DNA from: Zipacnadum sp036504235
GTDB taxonomy: Bacteria > Armatimonadota > Zipacnadia > Zipacnadales > Zipacnadaceae
DNA: 64,000 nt
Direction of reading: 5' to 3'
NCBI GenBank assembly: GCA_036504235.1
Contig: DASXVN010000046.1
Coordinates: 124,001-188,000, forward strand
The notes below the pieces were generated by a model. That model did no database searches. It saw nothing but the letters and a program-made list of their open reading frames with translations, and was not told the origin of the DNA. Each line of letters begins with the position of its first letter. Within the stretch, counting starts at the first letter, position 1. Both the position numbers and the translations under genes were made by a program. Below are positions 27,119 to 36,627 of the stretch, one piece after another.

Positions 27119-30100
27119 TCACCGCCGGGTCACCCGTTGCAGGGTGATGCCTTTGATGCCCAGGGAACCGGGCGTCCAGGTGCGGGCCGCGGAGGTCGGC
27201 AGCAGCGTCAGGGTGTTCGGCTGCCCGAATTTTACCCAGGGGGTGATGTCCATGTAGGTCACCGCCGGGTACCAGGACACCGGGCAGAACACCACTTTGG
27301 AGTTGAGGACGAAGCTGTTGTAGTCTGCCAGATTCTCCGGCTCGAGGTTGATAAAGACGCGCGACCCCCGCCAGGCCGCGGGAACGACCAGGTCGCGCTT
27401 GACGGCGAACAGGCCGGTGAACTTGCCGGGCAGCGTTACCGGAGTCAGCCCGCTGTCCTCGTTCGCCTGCACCTGCCACTCGCCGGTCACCTCCAGGGTG
27501 GCGTCCGGGTGCGGCCGGCGCACCAGCTTGATATCGCCGACGAAGCCGGTGGGCGGGGTGCTGAAGACGAGCAGGTTGTCTCCGCCAAAGGCCAGCAGCG
27601 AGCTTACGTCCACCGCTAGCTCTTTGGCGCTGCCCGTGGTGACCCCTCCGACGAAGGTGCCGTTCAGCGCCGCTTGTACGCGCAGGGGCTCGCGCCAGTA
27701 GTGCGAGAAGACCAACTGATAGCTGTCCCCGGCCTGCCAGGAGGGGGGTAGCGTCACCGGGAGGCGGTACAGCAGGCGCTGGGTGTCGTCGAGCTTCATC
27801 TTGAGGAAGTCGGGCCGCACGAAGCCCGGCAGCGGCTGGAACCCGGCAGCGGAGGCGTCGGCCCGCGAGAGCGTGGCCACCCCGGCCTGCGTCTCCTCGG
27901 CGGCCGTGACGACCTTGATCTGCGCGCCCGTGCGGATCTCCACCTCATCGATCGGGAGGTCGGGCCGGTCCAGCAGGGCGCCCGGGGCCGAGGCTTTCCA
28001 CCATTCCGTCAGGTGCGTATACCAGTCGCGGACGGCCTCCTGGGGAGGGCGGGCGTTCTGCGTCGCCACGATGCGCGTCTCATAGGGGGCCAACGCCACG
28101 TTCTCCAGGTGTACGGTGGCGCCGGTCACCGTGCCGGTGAGGGTTGCTCCATCTTTGGGGTCAAACAGCGCCGTCGCCGGGTGATTGGTCTTCCAGTCCA
28201 GCGTCAAGGTTTGCGGGGTATCGGTCGGGTTCCACAGGGTCAGGTATTCCTCGGTTCCGTTGTTGGCCAGGTAGTGCTCGCGCCAGACCGCGTGGGTGTT
28301 GGCCGCCGCCAGCGGGGTGAGGCCGAGGTTGGCGTAGAGGTCCTCCAGGAAGGCGCACTGGCCCTCGCCCGGCCACCAGAGGCCGGACTTGTCAAACGAA
28401 TCGCGCCAGAAGGGACTGCCCAGCACGATCACCCGGCCCTGGCCGAGCCGGCGCAGGCCGATGGCGATGGCGCCGTCGCTGTACCGAGCGATCGCCTGCG
28501 TGCCCGGGGCCACGGCCTCCAGGCTGAGGCACTTGTCGGCGAAGTTGTAGTCGGAGTAGTCAACGGACTTGCCCCGATTGTAGAAGGTCTTGCCGGCCAG
28601 CTTCGTGAAGAGCGGCTGGTCCCGCAAGATGGTGACCGCCCCTTCCATCGGCCGGACGGCGGCCACGCGGAAGCCGGTCAGAGCACTGATCGGCCAGGCA
28701 TCGCGCTGGGTGTAGGTATGCCGGCCGGTCTCCTGCAGGGCCACGAAGGTCCCCCCGGCCTCCACGTAGGCCGCAATCCGTTGCACCGTCTCCGGGGACA
28801 TGACCCAGGTGCCGCAGTCCCAGAGCACCGGGTAGTCCTTCGCCAGGCCGTCTTCCAGGCTCAGTTCATCGAGATAAGCGTAGGAATAGCCGAGGGACTG
28901 CAGGTCCCCGCGCCCCAGGTCGAAGATCATGGGAATGCCGCGGGGCAGCAGCTTGTCGTTCTGCGAGGACCAGAACAAGCCGATATCGGGCTGCTTGATC
29001 TCGCGGCGACCCGCCAGCTTGAGGTAGGGCATGTACTCGACCCAGAGGTCTTTGGCGGGGCTGTACATCATGGACTGGATATTGTGGAAGTTGTCGAACG
29101 CGTTGAGCCCCTCGAAGGTGAAGAAGCCGATCCAGCGGCGCAGGGCGACCGGATCGTTGATACTGCCGCCGAACTCCGCTGAAGCCTCCACCCGGCGGGG
29201 GTAGCCCAGGCGCCGATCCCAGGCGCGCAGGAAGCTGCCCTCGCCGGTATTGTGTCCGTACGCGCCGTATTTCTCCTGCAGGCGCATGAACAAGTCTTTG
29301 TCGTAGGCCGCATGGATCTTGATCGGGCGGTTGGGGTCGACGGCGCGGATCGCCTGACAGCTCTTCTCCACCTGATCGGCCATGCACCAGGAGACGTACT
29401 CCTGCCAATCGACGAAGCGCGCATTGCGCCGCGAGTCGGAGAAGGGGTACTTCTCCAGAGGCTGGGTCGCCAGAAAGAAGATGCCCGCCATCCCCTGAGC
29501 GACATTGGCCGGCAGATAGGCCAGCGTGTTGCTCCCGGGGCGCAGGACGTCGGTGACGTCCACCTGGCCGGAGACGGGGAGGCCGGAGGCGTTGAACAGC
29601 GAGGCCAGCTCCTGTCCATTGACCCACAGGCGGTCCGGATTGGGCCAGCTCCGGGAGATCGACAGCGAGATGACGTTGAGGAAGACGCGCCCGTGAGCCT
29701 TGCGCTCCGCCAGCCAGGGGGAGGAAATCGTCAGCGTGCCGCGGTACCAGGTCGGCCGGCCCGCGCGCCAGAACATGTCGAGCTGCTCGCCGCCGGGCAT
29801 GGCGAAGCTCGGCCAGTTCGCGTCGGCGCAACGGTCGGCCTGATAGCCGTTCTTCAGCCCGTCCTCCAGGGAGGCGGTATGCACGCGCCAGGTAGGGTCC
29901 GCCCGGACGCTGTCCGGCTGCCAGCCGTAAAAGTCGTACCCCATAGGGATGGGTACCTGATCCCAGGCGCGGAACTTCCCGCGATTGCCGTACCAAGCCT
30001 GCCCGAGATCGGCCAGGGTGTAGTGACGCTGCTCCTGCAGCCACCGGGCGAAGTGGCTGCGGTTGGTCTCCGAAAAATCCCAGTAGTAGTAGTCGGCGAA

Positions 30101-30967
30101 GGGCCCAATCTCGCCGTGGGGCTCCAGCCAGTCTACTAGATTCGGATCGTCCACGAGTTCCTTGACGGTCTGCTGGAAGGTCCAATCGCGATAGGCCAGC
30201 AGCTTCTCGCCGCCGAAGCTGACGCCCCCGTAGTAGTTGGGCGCCGAGGAGAACTGCGGGCCCGACTGGACCAGGTCCTCGGGCGCGAGGCGGGCCAGTG
30301 ACTGGCTCCACTCGTGCCACTGGGCAAAATGATAGGGGCGGTCGTACTCGTGAATCTTCGGCAGCAGGTTGCGGAGCTGGTAGCCACCGGCGGCCGGCTG
30401 CACGGTCAGGTCCAGGGATCGGGCGTAGGCGAAATGGTCATCGACGGTATTGGGCTTGCCCTTGCTGAGGTCATCGTCCCAGCCGTAGGGGTACCAACTG
30501 CCGATGCCGTAGTGCGAGAACTTGTCCAGGTACTTCGGGTAGCGGTACTGCGGGTCGAGGAACCGGGCACCGGCCAGCAGGGGCACGGCCCCAGCGAAGG
30601 CCTCCGCCAGATTCTCGGTGCGAGGGCTGGTGATCGCCAGGACGGTGCGATCGCGCGCCGCCAGGAGGAAGCTGCCGAGCCCTGGTCGCACCAGGATCGG
30701 CACACTCTTCCCGCCGAGCTCGACGGTGGGCAAGGAGACCGCCACGGTGGCGGTCTGGGCCAGGTCGCGGCCCAGCTTGTGCAGGAGCAACGTCGCGTGC
30801 TCGGGGCTGTCGCAGGCAAACTGCAACCCGGCCAACCCCTCCGGCGCCGGCAGGTCCGTGCAGCTAACCTCCCCGTAACCGCGCAAGGCGGTCGCCGATC
30901 CCGGCGCGGGGAGGAGGGCTAGTCCGACTAGCAGGCTCAGGCAGGTGCACAGGACTCGAAGTCTCAT
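27119..30967 (-). CDS. Giant secreted GH42-like glycosidase, paralogue C (divergent)
   Basis: 1282 residues, with AGGAG upstream of the ATG and a signal peptide (about 1-25). It follows the layout of paralogues A and B but is more diverged: N-terminal domain (RGYGEVSCTDL), W-L-E282-P-H-G-E286, FARWLQEQRHYTLADLGQAW, an inserted sandwich (about 350-490), RRVEASAEFGG where A and B have the candidate nucleophile Glu, FTFEGLNAFDNFHN, an amidotransferase-like domain (VEAGGTFVALQETGRHTYT), and C-terminal sandwiches with DITPWVKFGQPN. The shared GRHT-PxxDAWPIS-LTG block ties it firmly to A and B. It is followed after 25 bases by the alpha-galactosidase gene, so the two enzymes are probably cotranscribed. 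Confidence 0.75.
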   Translation of the reverse strand: MRLRVLCTCLSLLVGLALLPAPGSATALRGYGEVSCTDLPAPEGLAGLQFACDSPEHATLLLHKLGRDLAQTATVAVSLPTVELGGKSVPILVRPGLGSFLLAARDRTVLAITSPRTENLAEAFAGAVPLLAGARFLDPQYRYPKYLDKFSHYGIGSWYPYGWDDDLSKGKPNTVDDHFAYARSLDLTVQPAAGGYQLRNLLPKIHEYDRPYHFAQWHEWSQSLARLAPEDLVQSGPQFSSAPNYYGGVSFGGEKLLAYRDWTFQQTVKELVDDPNLVDWLEPHGEIGPFADYYYWDFSETNRSHFARWLQEQRHYTLADLGQAWYGNRGKFRAWDQVPIPMGYDFYGWQPDSVRADPTWRVHTASLEDGLKNGYQADRCADANWPSFAMPGGEQLDMFWRAGRPTWYRGTLTISSPWLAERKAHGRVFLNVISLSISRSWPNPDRLWVNGQELASLFNASGLPVSGQVDVTDVLRPGSNTLAYLPANVAQGMAGIFFLATQPLEKYPFSDSRRNARFVDWQEYVSWCMADQVEKSCQAIRAVDPNRPIKIHAAYDKDLFMRLQEKYGAYGHNTGEGSFLRAWDRRLGYPRRVEASAEFGGSINDPVALRRWIGFFTFEGLNAFDNFHNIQSMMYSPAKDLWVEYMPYLKLAGRREIKQPDIGLFWSSQNDKLLPRGIPMIFDLGRGDLQSLGYSYAYLDELSLEDGLAKDYPVLWDCGTWVMSPETVQRIAAYVEAGGTFVALQETGRHTYTQRDAWPISALTGFRVAAVRPMEGAVTILRDQPLFTKLAGKTFYNRGKSVDYSDYNFADKCLSLEAVAPGTQAIARYSDGAIAIGLRRLGQGRVIVLGSPFWRDSFDKSGLWWPGEGQCAFLEDLYANLGLTPLAAANTHAVWREHYLANNGTEEYLTLWNPTDTPQTLTLDWKTNHPATALFDPKDGATLTGTVTGATVHLENVALAPYETRIVATQNARPPQEAVRDWYTHLTEWWKASAPGALLDRPDLPIDEVEIRTGAQIKVVTAAEETQAGVATLSRADASAAGFQPLPGFVRPDFLKMKLDDTQRLLYRLPVTLPPSWQAGDSYQLVFSHYWREPLRVQAALNGTFVGGVTTGSAKELAVDVSSLLAFGGDNLLVFSTPPTGFVGDIKLVRRPHPDATLEVTGEWQVQANEDSGLTPVTLPGKFTGLFAVKRDLVVPAAWRGSRVFINLEPENLADYNSFVLNSKVVFCPVSWYPAVTYMDITPWVKFGQPNTLTLLPTSAARTWTPGSLGIKGITLQRVTRR

Positions 30968-31025
30968 GGCAGTGTCTCCTATCTTGGTGATCTAGCTGTC
31001 GGCAAACGGACGGCTTTTGGGCAGG

Positions 31026-31769
31026 CTACTGAGCCTCCAGCAGCACCAGCTTGATATTGTCGAAGGCGATGCGGCCCGGCCAGGCGTGGCCCCCCGGCAA
31101 GAGGGCGTCAAGGACCAGCGAGGAGAACACGGTCGCCCGGGGCTGCGTCCAGGGCACGGTGATCGCCGCGTCGGCTCTGCCGTCGACCGTGAGGGTGACG
31201 GTCTTGGCGGATACGTCGATGAGGGCGTCCAGATGCACCGGGGTGTTGGCCTGGTAGCGTCCCACCTCCGCGGTGCCGACTTTGATCGAGCCATCTTCGT
31301 AGAACTCGATCCCGGCCGCGTCCCACAGGTGAACCCCGCCCATGATGGTCACCGAACCCATCGCCACGTCCAGCGAGAGCTGCAGGCGCTTGCACTCTTT
31401 GGCGACGGTGTAGGGCAGGGAGATCCACATGCGGGGGCCGTAGTGCGGCTGGGCGTTCTCCGTGGCGACGAACAGTACCGGCTGATCGGTCAGGCCCAGC
31501 GCCTCCTTCTCCACGGTCGCCGTCCGCGTGCGGGTGACGTACTCCAGGGCCGAGTAGGTGCGCAGGGGCAGCTTCGCCCAGTCGTCGGTCCCGGCCGCCT
31601 CGATCTGCGCCTTGGTAAGGGGCTGCGGCCCCCGGCCGACGGGGTCGGCGTTGAAGTTGACGTCCCACAGCACGAGCGGCAATTGCACGCCCGCGGGCAC
31701 CGCGGCACTCGCCGCGACCGTTACCAGCAGCAGCGCCAGGCCCAGCGTCAGGGCTCGCGTCAGGCTCAT
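31026..31769 (-). CDS. Secreted beta-sandwich protein of unknown function
   Basis: 247 residues. The ATG at 31769 overlaps the stop codon of the upstream gene in an ATGA arrangement, with GGAGGTGG just before it, so translation is probably coupled. Residues 1-23 are a signal peptide. The mature protein is rich in beta-strand patterns and resembles laminin-G/concanavalin-like lectin domains (IDVSAKTVTLTVDG, IAFDNIKLV), such as those of sugar-binding or 3-keto-glycoside hydrolase (DUF1080-like) proteins. No catalytic residues can be assigned. It is likely a carbohydrate-binding partner of the large protein encoded upstream. Confidence 0.65.
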   Translation of the reverse strand: MSLTRALTLGLALLLVTVAASAAVPAGVQLPLVLWDVNFNADPVGRGPQPLTKAQIEAAGTDDWAKLPLRTYSALEYVTRTRTATVEKEALGLTDQPVLFVATENAQPHYGPRMWISLPYTVAKECKRLQLSLDVAMGSVTIMGGVHLWDAAGIEFYEDGSIKVGTAEVGRYQANTPVHLDALIDVSAKTVTLTVDGRADAAITVPWTQPRATVFSSLVLDALLPGGHAWPGRIAFDNIKLVLLEAQ

Positions 31770-34700
31770 TTGTCCACCTCCAGCTCGCCCCACAGCGCCG
31801 GGGTTAGGGCAGCCTCCGTGGGGACGTCGCTGACTACCTGGGTCTGCTGGTTGAAGCGATATAGCCGGGCCACTCGGCGGCCGGTGGCGTCCGCGACGAT
31901 GATGCCGGCATCGCCCTGCAAGACGCGGCCGGGCCAGAAGAGGCTCGTGGTCAGCGCCTTCACCGGGATGGTTGCCTCGACGACGTAGCCCTCCGCGGTG
32001 TCCACAATCGCCACCTGGGCGTCGCGGAGTCTGGTCACCTCGTCGAAGGTCACGGTGCGAGCCGGGGAGCTGAAGCTCACCGGCTGCGGGGCGAAGGGGA
32101 CCTGGGCGCGATAGAGCATCGCGACGGGCTGGTCGCCCAGCTTGCTGAAGAGCAGACGGGTATCGCCGATCACCGGCGCGGTGCGCTGCGGATCGGCTAC
32201 CGGGTCAAGGGCGAACTGCAGGTCGGCGGCATCGCCGGTGAGGAAGAGCTGGGTCGGGTCCTGCCCGGTGTTCAGGAAGGGACGACCCTTAAAGACCTTG
32301 AAGGCTACGCACAGGAGGTTGTCCTGAAGGGACAGGGCCACCTCCGCGCGGGGCTGGCCCGGCCGGGGGCCGATGCTCGCCGCGGTGCTCCAGTCCCACT
32401 CGTCCAGCTTGCCGTCGGGGGTCACCGGAGGAGTGGCGTTGCGCCGGGTGAGGCGGATCGGCGCGGTCTGGGTCTGCGCCTCCTGGGCGGCCTGCAGACG
32501 GGCGGCGGCCAGCGTAGCCTGCGCGGGAGTGAGCGTAATCGCGCCCGCGAAGCGCTGCACGGTATCCAGGCCGGTCACCTGCAGGAAGTGGTGGGCGTTC
32601 TTGCCGTGGGCCAGGATGACGCGCCCGTCGTCGAGACGGTTGAGGTACTGAATCGTCTCGCCCCGGTACATGTCCGGCCCGGGGGCGCCGCCCTCCGCGG
32701 GGTCCCGCAGCACGCGGCCAATATAGAGACCGTCCACGGTGAGGAAGGGCACATAGCAGCCATGCCACTGGGTCAGCCCGAAGACCTCCCCGGCCTCGCC
32801 ACCCTTTACCGCCACCGGTCCGAGGAAGGCCTCGCCGGTGAGACTCCCCATGGGCCGATAGTCCACGGTGGTGCGGTACTGCCAGAGGGGGTGGCCGTCC
32901 GGCGCGTAGGCGGCCAGCACCGGCGGCTCCTTCTGCCAGCGCGAGGCCTCCCCGGGTGTCAGGCCCAGGGCCACTCCGGCGGGCGTTACCGTCATCGCTC
33001 GCATCGGCGTCGGCTTAGCCACCACCACGGTGGCCTGGTTGATATCGTAGCGCGGCGTGCCGTCGGTCGCCCACCCCTGCAGCGGGAAGCGGACGATCGC
33101 GTCGCCGCCGAGGATCACGTTGAAGTCCTTATCCACGCCGCCGGGGCCCCAGTAAGCGCCGAGCAGCGGGAAGTCGGGGGTTTGCTTGCGCCACTGCATC
33201 TCGTCGGCCTGCACCAGCCCGTCGCCGTTCAGGTCGGTCCAGATGTAGTTGTCGCCGCCGTGGCCGTCGAGCGCCGCGGGGTGGGGCTCATGCCGCCACA
33301 GCAGCTCTGACTCTTTGAGCACCTGGGGGTTGTCGCGGCGATTGAAGACGCTCCCCACTGCGGCGCAGGGCCGCCAGGCGCCGTCCGGGAGCAACTGGCC
33401 GATCACCACGGCTTGATCCACCGAGGTCGCCAGGTAGCGGCGGTCGCCCGGCCCGTCCACGTACTTCGTAGCCGGGGCATTCGACGCCTGGGAGAGCCCG
33501 AGCCCGAAGTAGGCCTCTTTAGCTGTGCGGCGCCACATCGTCGCCAGCGGGCGATAGCCCTCCTTCGTCAGGTCAACCGCGTAGAGCATGCCAAAGGCGA
33601 GCGCGCGGGAGGGGTCATGGGGGTCAATCAGGCCGCCGGCCACTCCGCCATAGGGGGTGCCGCCGAGGAACTCCTTAAGGAATTTGCCGGTGCGCGCCTC
33701 CCAGACGCTGACGCGCCGGGGGTAGTTGTCGTCTTCCGCCACCCACAGCTTGCCCTCCTGGTCAATCGCTAGCCCGCGGGGGAGCAGCATGCCGTTAGGA
33801 TTGTAGGCGCCGACCCAGGGCCGGCCGCCAGGGAGGCCGACGGTTCGCGCGAGCTTGCCCGCCTCGAAGACCTTGACGCACTGCGCGGCGCCCCAGTCGG
33901 CCACATAGAGCGCGCCGTCCGCGGCCACGGCCAGCGCCACGGGGGCCTCCAGGCCGACCTTGACCACCGGCGTGTACGCCCCAGTGGCCAGGTCGACGCG
34001 CACCACGGAGGCGCCGCTCGCCGCGTACAACTCGCCCTGCGGACCCCAGGCCAGTCCCGCCGGAACCGGCAGCGGCCAGCGGGCCAGCGGGGCCATGTCG
34101 GCGCTGTTGTAGACGGCGATCACGTTCTCCACGCGCAGGCTGACGTAGAGCTTGCCGCCCCGCGCCGCCAGCCCGGCGAGATTGCCGCCCGCGCAGTGTC
34201 CGGAGAAGAAGTAGTCGTCATGCAACGCGTAGGTGTCCCAGGAGTAGTTCTTGCGCTGCCAGAGATGCCAGGTCCAGTTGACGGCTACCTGGGAGGTATC
34301 GTGCTTGGTGATCTCCTGGTACGGCTTAGAGAGGGAGAAGCCGCGGCGTTGGCCGGTGGTGCGGTCCAGGCAGGAGATGACCGTGGTGAAGTAGGCCAGC
34401 CCCTTCTCGTCCTTCTGCGGCTGGCGGACCAGTTCATTGGCGAAATAGAGGAATTGCCCGTCGCTGGCCAGCAGACCCGTACCGCCTGCCGCGCCGGCCG
34501 CGGGAGTCTGGAAGAAGCCCCAGCGCTTCTTGCCGGTGAAATCACAGCCGATAAAGCCGTTGCCGTCCTCCGCCGAAGGCCAGCCCAGATAGACCCCCCA
34601 GTCGTCGGCGGCTACGGTTTGCGGAGGCCCATGATCGCCGCCCCACTCGCCGGTGCCGTCCTCATTCTGCCAGGGCGGCGTGCCCGGGTTGGCGAGCGTC

Positions 34701-36355
34701 ATCAGGTACTTCAAATCGAGACCGGTGTGGTGCAGCCCGCGAAAATGGTACGCGCCGGCTGCGGCGGGGACGCCCTCGTCGTCCAGCCCGTCCCAGTCCG
34801 CCACCGTTTGTCCCTCGCCCACCTTGAGGCAATCAAGCAGCCGCCGCACCACTTGCCCCTGCGCGTTCTCGACCACCACGGTGTAGAAGCCGTCGCGGGG
34901 GGCCACGAAGGGCAAGGTGACCACGCCGCTAGGCTGCGCTAGTTTGGCGTTGATAATGAAAGGCAGGCGATTGCCGTCCAGGCCGCTCCAGAATAGGTCG
35001 AGGATCACCCGGAAGCTGTCGCCCGTCTGGAGTGGCGCCCCGGTCTGGGTGATCAGCGCCCAGGGGAAGAACAACTCCTCCGTGTACCCGCCGCCGGGAG
35101 TGGGCTGCAGGGCCAGCTGGGCCCCTTTCGCCAGTGCGTCAGGCACCTGGCCCTCGTTGAACTTCGCCCCGTAGGTGATGTGCATCGCCGGGGTCTGGGA
35201 GGCGGTGTGATACCACGTGTCGATCTGGCTCACCTTGTCGGTGCCGAGGCGGACCTGCAGGGCGTCGCCGCCGTCGTAACCGTGATCGACGGTACGCGGG
35301 TCATTCACGTTGAGCTGGGGCCCCCCGGTCTGCCAGCGCAGGCCCACGGCGAGTCCCTCGGCCGTATAGCCCCAGTGCACGGTGCAGGCGTAGCGCCCGG
35401 GGAAGGTGGTGGGCTCATAGGCGATGGTGGTGCCGGAGGCGGGGTCCCACTCGGTCAGCTTGCCGTCCAGAGTGAGTTTCGCCAGCGGCACCGCGACCAT
35501 CTGGGTCACCCGGGTACGCTCGCTGCCCAGGTGCATCATGGGTGGATTGGCCGGGGCGGGCGTTCCAGCCGGGGCCAGAGTAACCAGCGCGCCGGCGGCC
35601 GGATCATAGGGCAGGTCCGCCAGCGAGAGATCGCGCCAGCCGTCCATCATCCCCCAGCCCATGTAGCCACCCCAGCGGCTACCCGAATAGCCCGTAGCGG
35701 CGACGTCGCGCACCCACTGCTTGTACCCCGCGGCGGGGTCCAGCCCGCCAAAGCATAGCTCCACGCCCAGGCGTAAGGGAGCCCCGGGGGCGGGCGCGCC
35801 GCCCAGCGCGGCCCAGGGCAGGCGCACCTCCTGGGTATAGCTCGACTTACCCGTGAGGCGGTACCCCTGGGTCACGTCGGCCGGCGGTTTACCTTGGGCG
35901 AGGGGCGTGGCGCCGGCCGCGAGCAGAGCATGCGTGGCCGTGCCACCGGGAGTGCGCCAGAGGGCTACGTGGCGCACGGGCGTGCCGGGAACCGTCAGGA
36001 TCAGACCGTCTCCCGGGGGGAGCAGCCCCGGGCTGGTCTGGGGGCCCAGGGGCGTGGGATCGCTCCACCAGACGGCCAGGTACAGAGCCTCGGCATCGTA
36101 CTGGAGGGCGAGCTGGGCGTTGCAGTCATCAAAGGCGCCCTTGCCTTCCCCCGCGCTGCCCTGGTACAGGGACAGGAACTTGGCCTGCGTTTCGTCCCAC
36201 TCTTGGAGGTTGCCATCCACGGTCACCGGCCCGCGCGTCGCGGTGATAGTGATCTCGCTGCCCACCGTGCGATTGCGCCCGCCCCCCGCCCCCGCGGGGG
36301 CGACCAGCGCAACGCCGAGCAACACGATCAGAACCAGGGTGAGCCTGCGAGCCAT
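31766..36355 (-). CDS. Giant secreted protein with CBM9/DOMON-like domains, FlgD-like Ig domain and beta-propeller
   Basis: 1529 residues. The ATG at 36355 follows AAGGAG; a longer reading from 36421 lacks an RBS. Residues 1-24 are a signal peptide. Three CBM9-like modules are recognised by the pattern V-DG-L-EWD: about 35-220, 285-465 and 1340-1529. A FlgD-like Ig segment (GFYTVVVENAQGQVVRRLL) follows the second. The centre (about 560-1290) is a propeller-like repeat region of NHL/SMP-30 type with recurring ALAVAADGALYVADWG-like blades. An EF-hand-like loop, DLNGDGLVQADE, sits within it. It is probably an extracellular polysaccharide-binding scaffold rather than an enzyme. It is the first gene of the minus-strand operon. 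Confidence 0.7.
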   Translation of the reverse strand: MARRLTLVLIVLLGVALVAPAGAGGGRNRTVGSEITITATRGPVTVDGNLQEWDETQAKFLSLYQGSAGEGKGAFDDCNAQLALQYDAEALYLAVWWSDPTPLGPQTSPGLLPPGDGLILTVPGTPVRHVALWRTPGGTATHALLAAGATPLAQGKPPADVTQGYRLTGKSSYTQEVRLPWAALGGAPAPGAPLRLGVELCFGGLDPAAGYKQWVRDVAATGYSGSRWGGYMGWGMMDGWRDLSLADLPYDPAAGALVTLAPAGTPAPANPPMMHLGSERTRVTQMVAVPLAKLTLDGKLTEWDPASGTTIAYEPTTFPGRYACTVHWGYTAEGLAVGLRWQTGGPQLNVNDPRTVDHGYDGGDALQVRLGTDKVSQIDTWYHTASQTPAMHITYGAKFNEGQVPDALAKGAQLALQPTPGGGYTEELFFPWALITQTGAPLQTGDSFRVILDLFWSGLDGNRLPFIINAKLAQPSGVVTLPFVAPRDGFYTVVVENAQGQVVRRLLDCLKVGEGQTVADWDGLDDEGVPAAAGAYHFRGLHHTGLDLKYLMTLANPGTPPWQNEDGTGEWGGDHGPPQTVAADDWGVYLGWPSAEDGNGFIGCDFTGKKRWGFFQTPAAGAAGGTGLLASDGQFLYFANELVRQPQKDEKGLAYFTTVISCLDRTTGQRRGFSLSKPYQEITKHDTSQVAVNWTWHLWQRKNYSWDTYALHDDYFFSGHCAGGNLAGLAARGGKLYVSLRVENVIAVYNSADMAPLARWPLPVPAGLAWGPQGELYAASGASVVRVDLATGAYTPVVKVGLEAPVALAVAADGALYVADWGAAQCVKVFEAGKLARTVGLPGGRPWVGAYNPNGMLLPRGLAIDQEGKLWVAEDDNYPRRVSVWEARTGKFLKEFLGGTPYGGVAGGLIDPHDPSRALAFGMLYAVDLTKEGYRPLATMWRRTAKEAYFGLGLSQASNAPATKYVDGPGDRRYLATSVDQAVVIGQLLPDGAWRPCAAVGSVFNRRDNPQVLKESELLWRHEPHPAALDGHGGDNYIWTDLNGDGLVQADEMQWRKQTPDFPLLGAYWGPGGVDKDFNVILGGDAIVRFPLQGWATDGTPRYDINQATVVVAKPTPMRAMTVTPAGVALGLTPGEASRWQKEPPVLAAYAPDGHPLWQYRTTVDYRPMGSLTGEAFLGPVAVKGGEAGEVFGLTQWHGCYVPFLTVDGLYIGRVLRDPAEGGAPGPDMYRGETIQYLNRLDDGRVILAHGKNAHHFLQVTGLDTVQRFAGAITLTPAQATLAAARLQAAQEAQTQTAPIRLTRRNATPPVTPDGKLDEWDWSTAASIGPRPGQPRAEVALSLQDNLLCVAFKVFKGRPFLNTGQDPTQLFLTGDAADLQFALDPVADPQRTAPVIGDTRLLFSKLGDQPVAMLYRAQVPFAPQPVSFSSPARTVTFDEVTRLRDAQVAIVDTAEGYVVEATIPVKALTTSLFWPGRVLQGDAGIIVADATGRRVARLYRFNQQTQVVSDVPTEAALTPALWGELEVDK

Positions 36356-36388
36356 GTAGGTCTCCTTCGGTGGAGCAGGTGTATTGTC

Positions 36389-36422
36389 AATGCAAGTCGG
36401 GCCGCAACTGCTTCGTTGCATT
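36389..36422. promoter_or_regulatory. Possible operator: AATGCAA inverted repeat
   Basis: AATGCAA (36389-36395) and TTGCATT (36416-36422) are exact complements separated by 20 bases. The site overlaps the predicted -10 box and early transcript of the minus-strand operon, a typical repressor location. The regulator is unknown. Confidence 0.3.
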
Positions 36423-36448
36423 ATTTCCCGCTCGGTTCAGTTGTGCAA
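36420..36448 (-). promoter_or_regulatory. Predicted promoter of the minus-strand glycosidase operon
   Basis: On the minus strand TTGCAC (36448-36443), a 17-base spacer and AATAAT (36425-36420, 5/6 to the -10 consensus). Predicted start is near 36412, about 57 bases before the ATG at 36355. The -35 box is weak. Confidence 0.4.
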
Positions 36449-36627
36449 GGTCGCCAGTGTAAGGTCAGGGACGGAGGGAGGATCTTGTGGTTAGTTCCCG
36501 AGGCCTCGTCCCGGCACCTGCCCGCGCCCTCATTTTGTGTTACTCCGAGGGGCAGGTAAACCGCGGCCGATGACGAAACGACACTGGTTTGCGCAAGGTG
36601 ATCCGGGAAGAAAGGTGAGCGCGTCTT

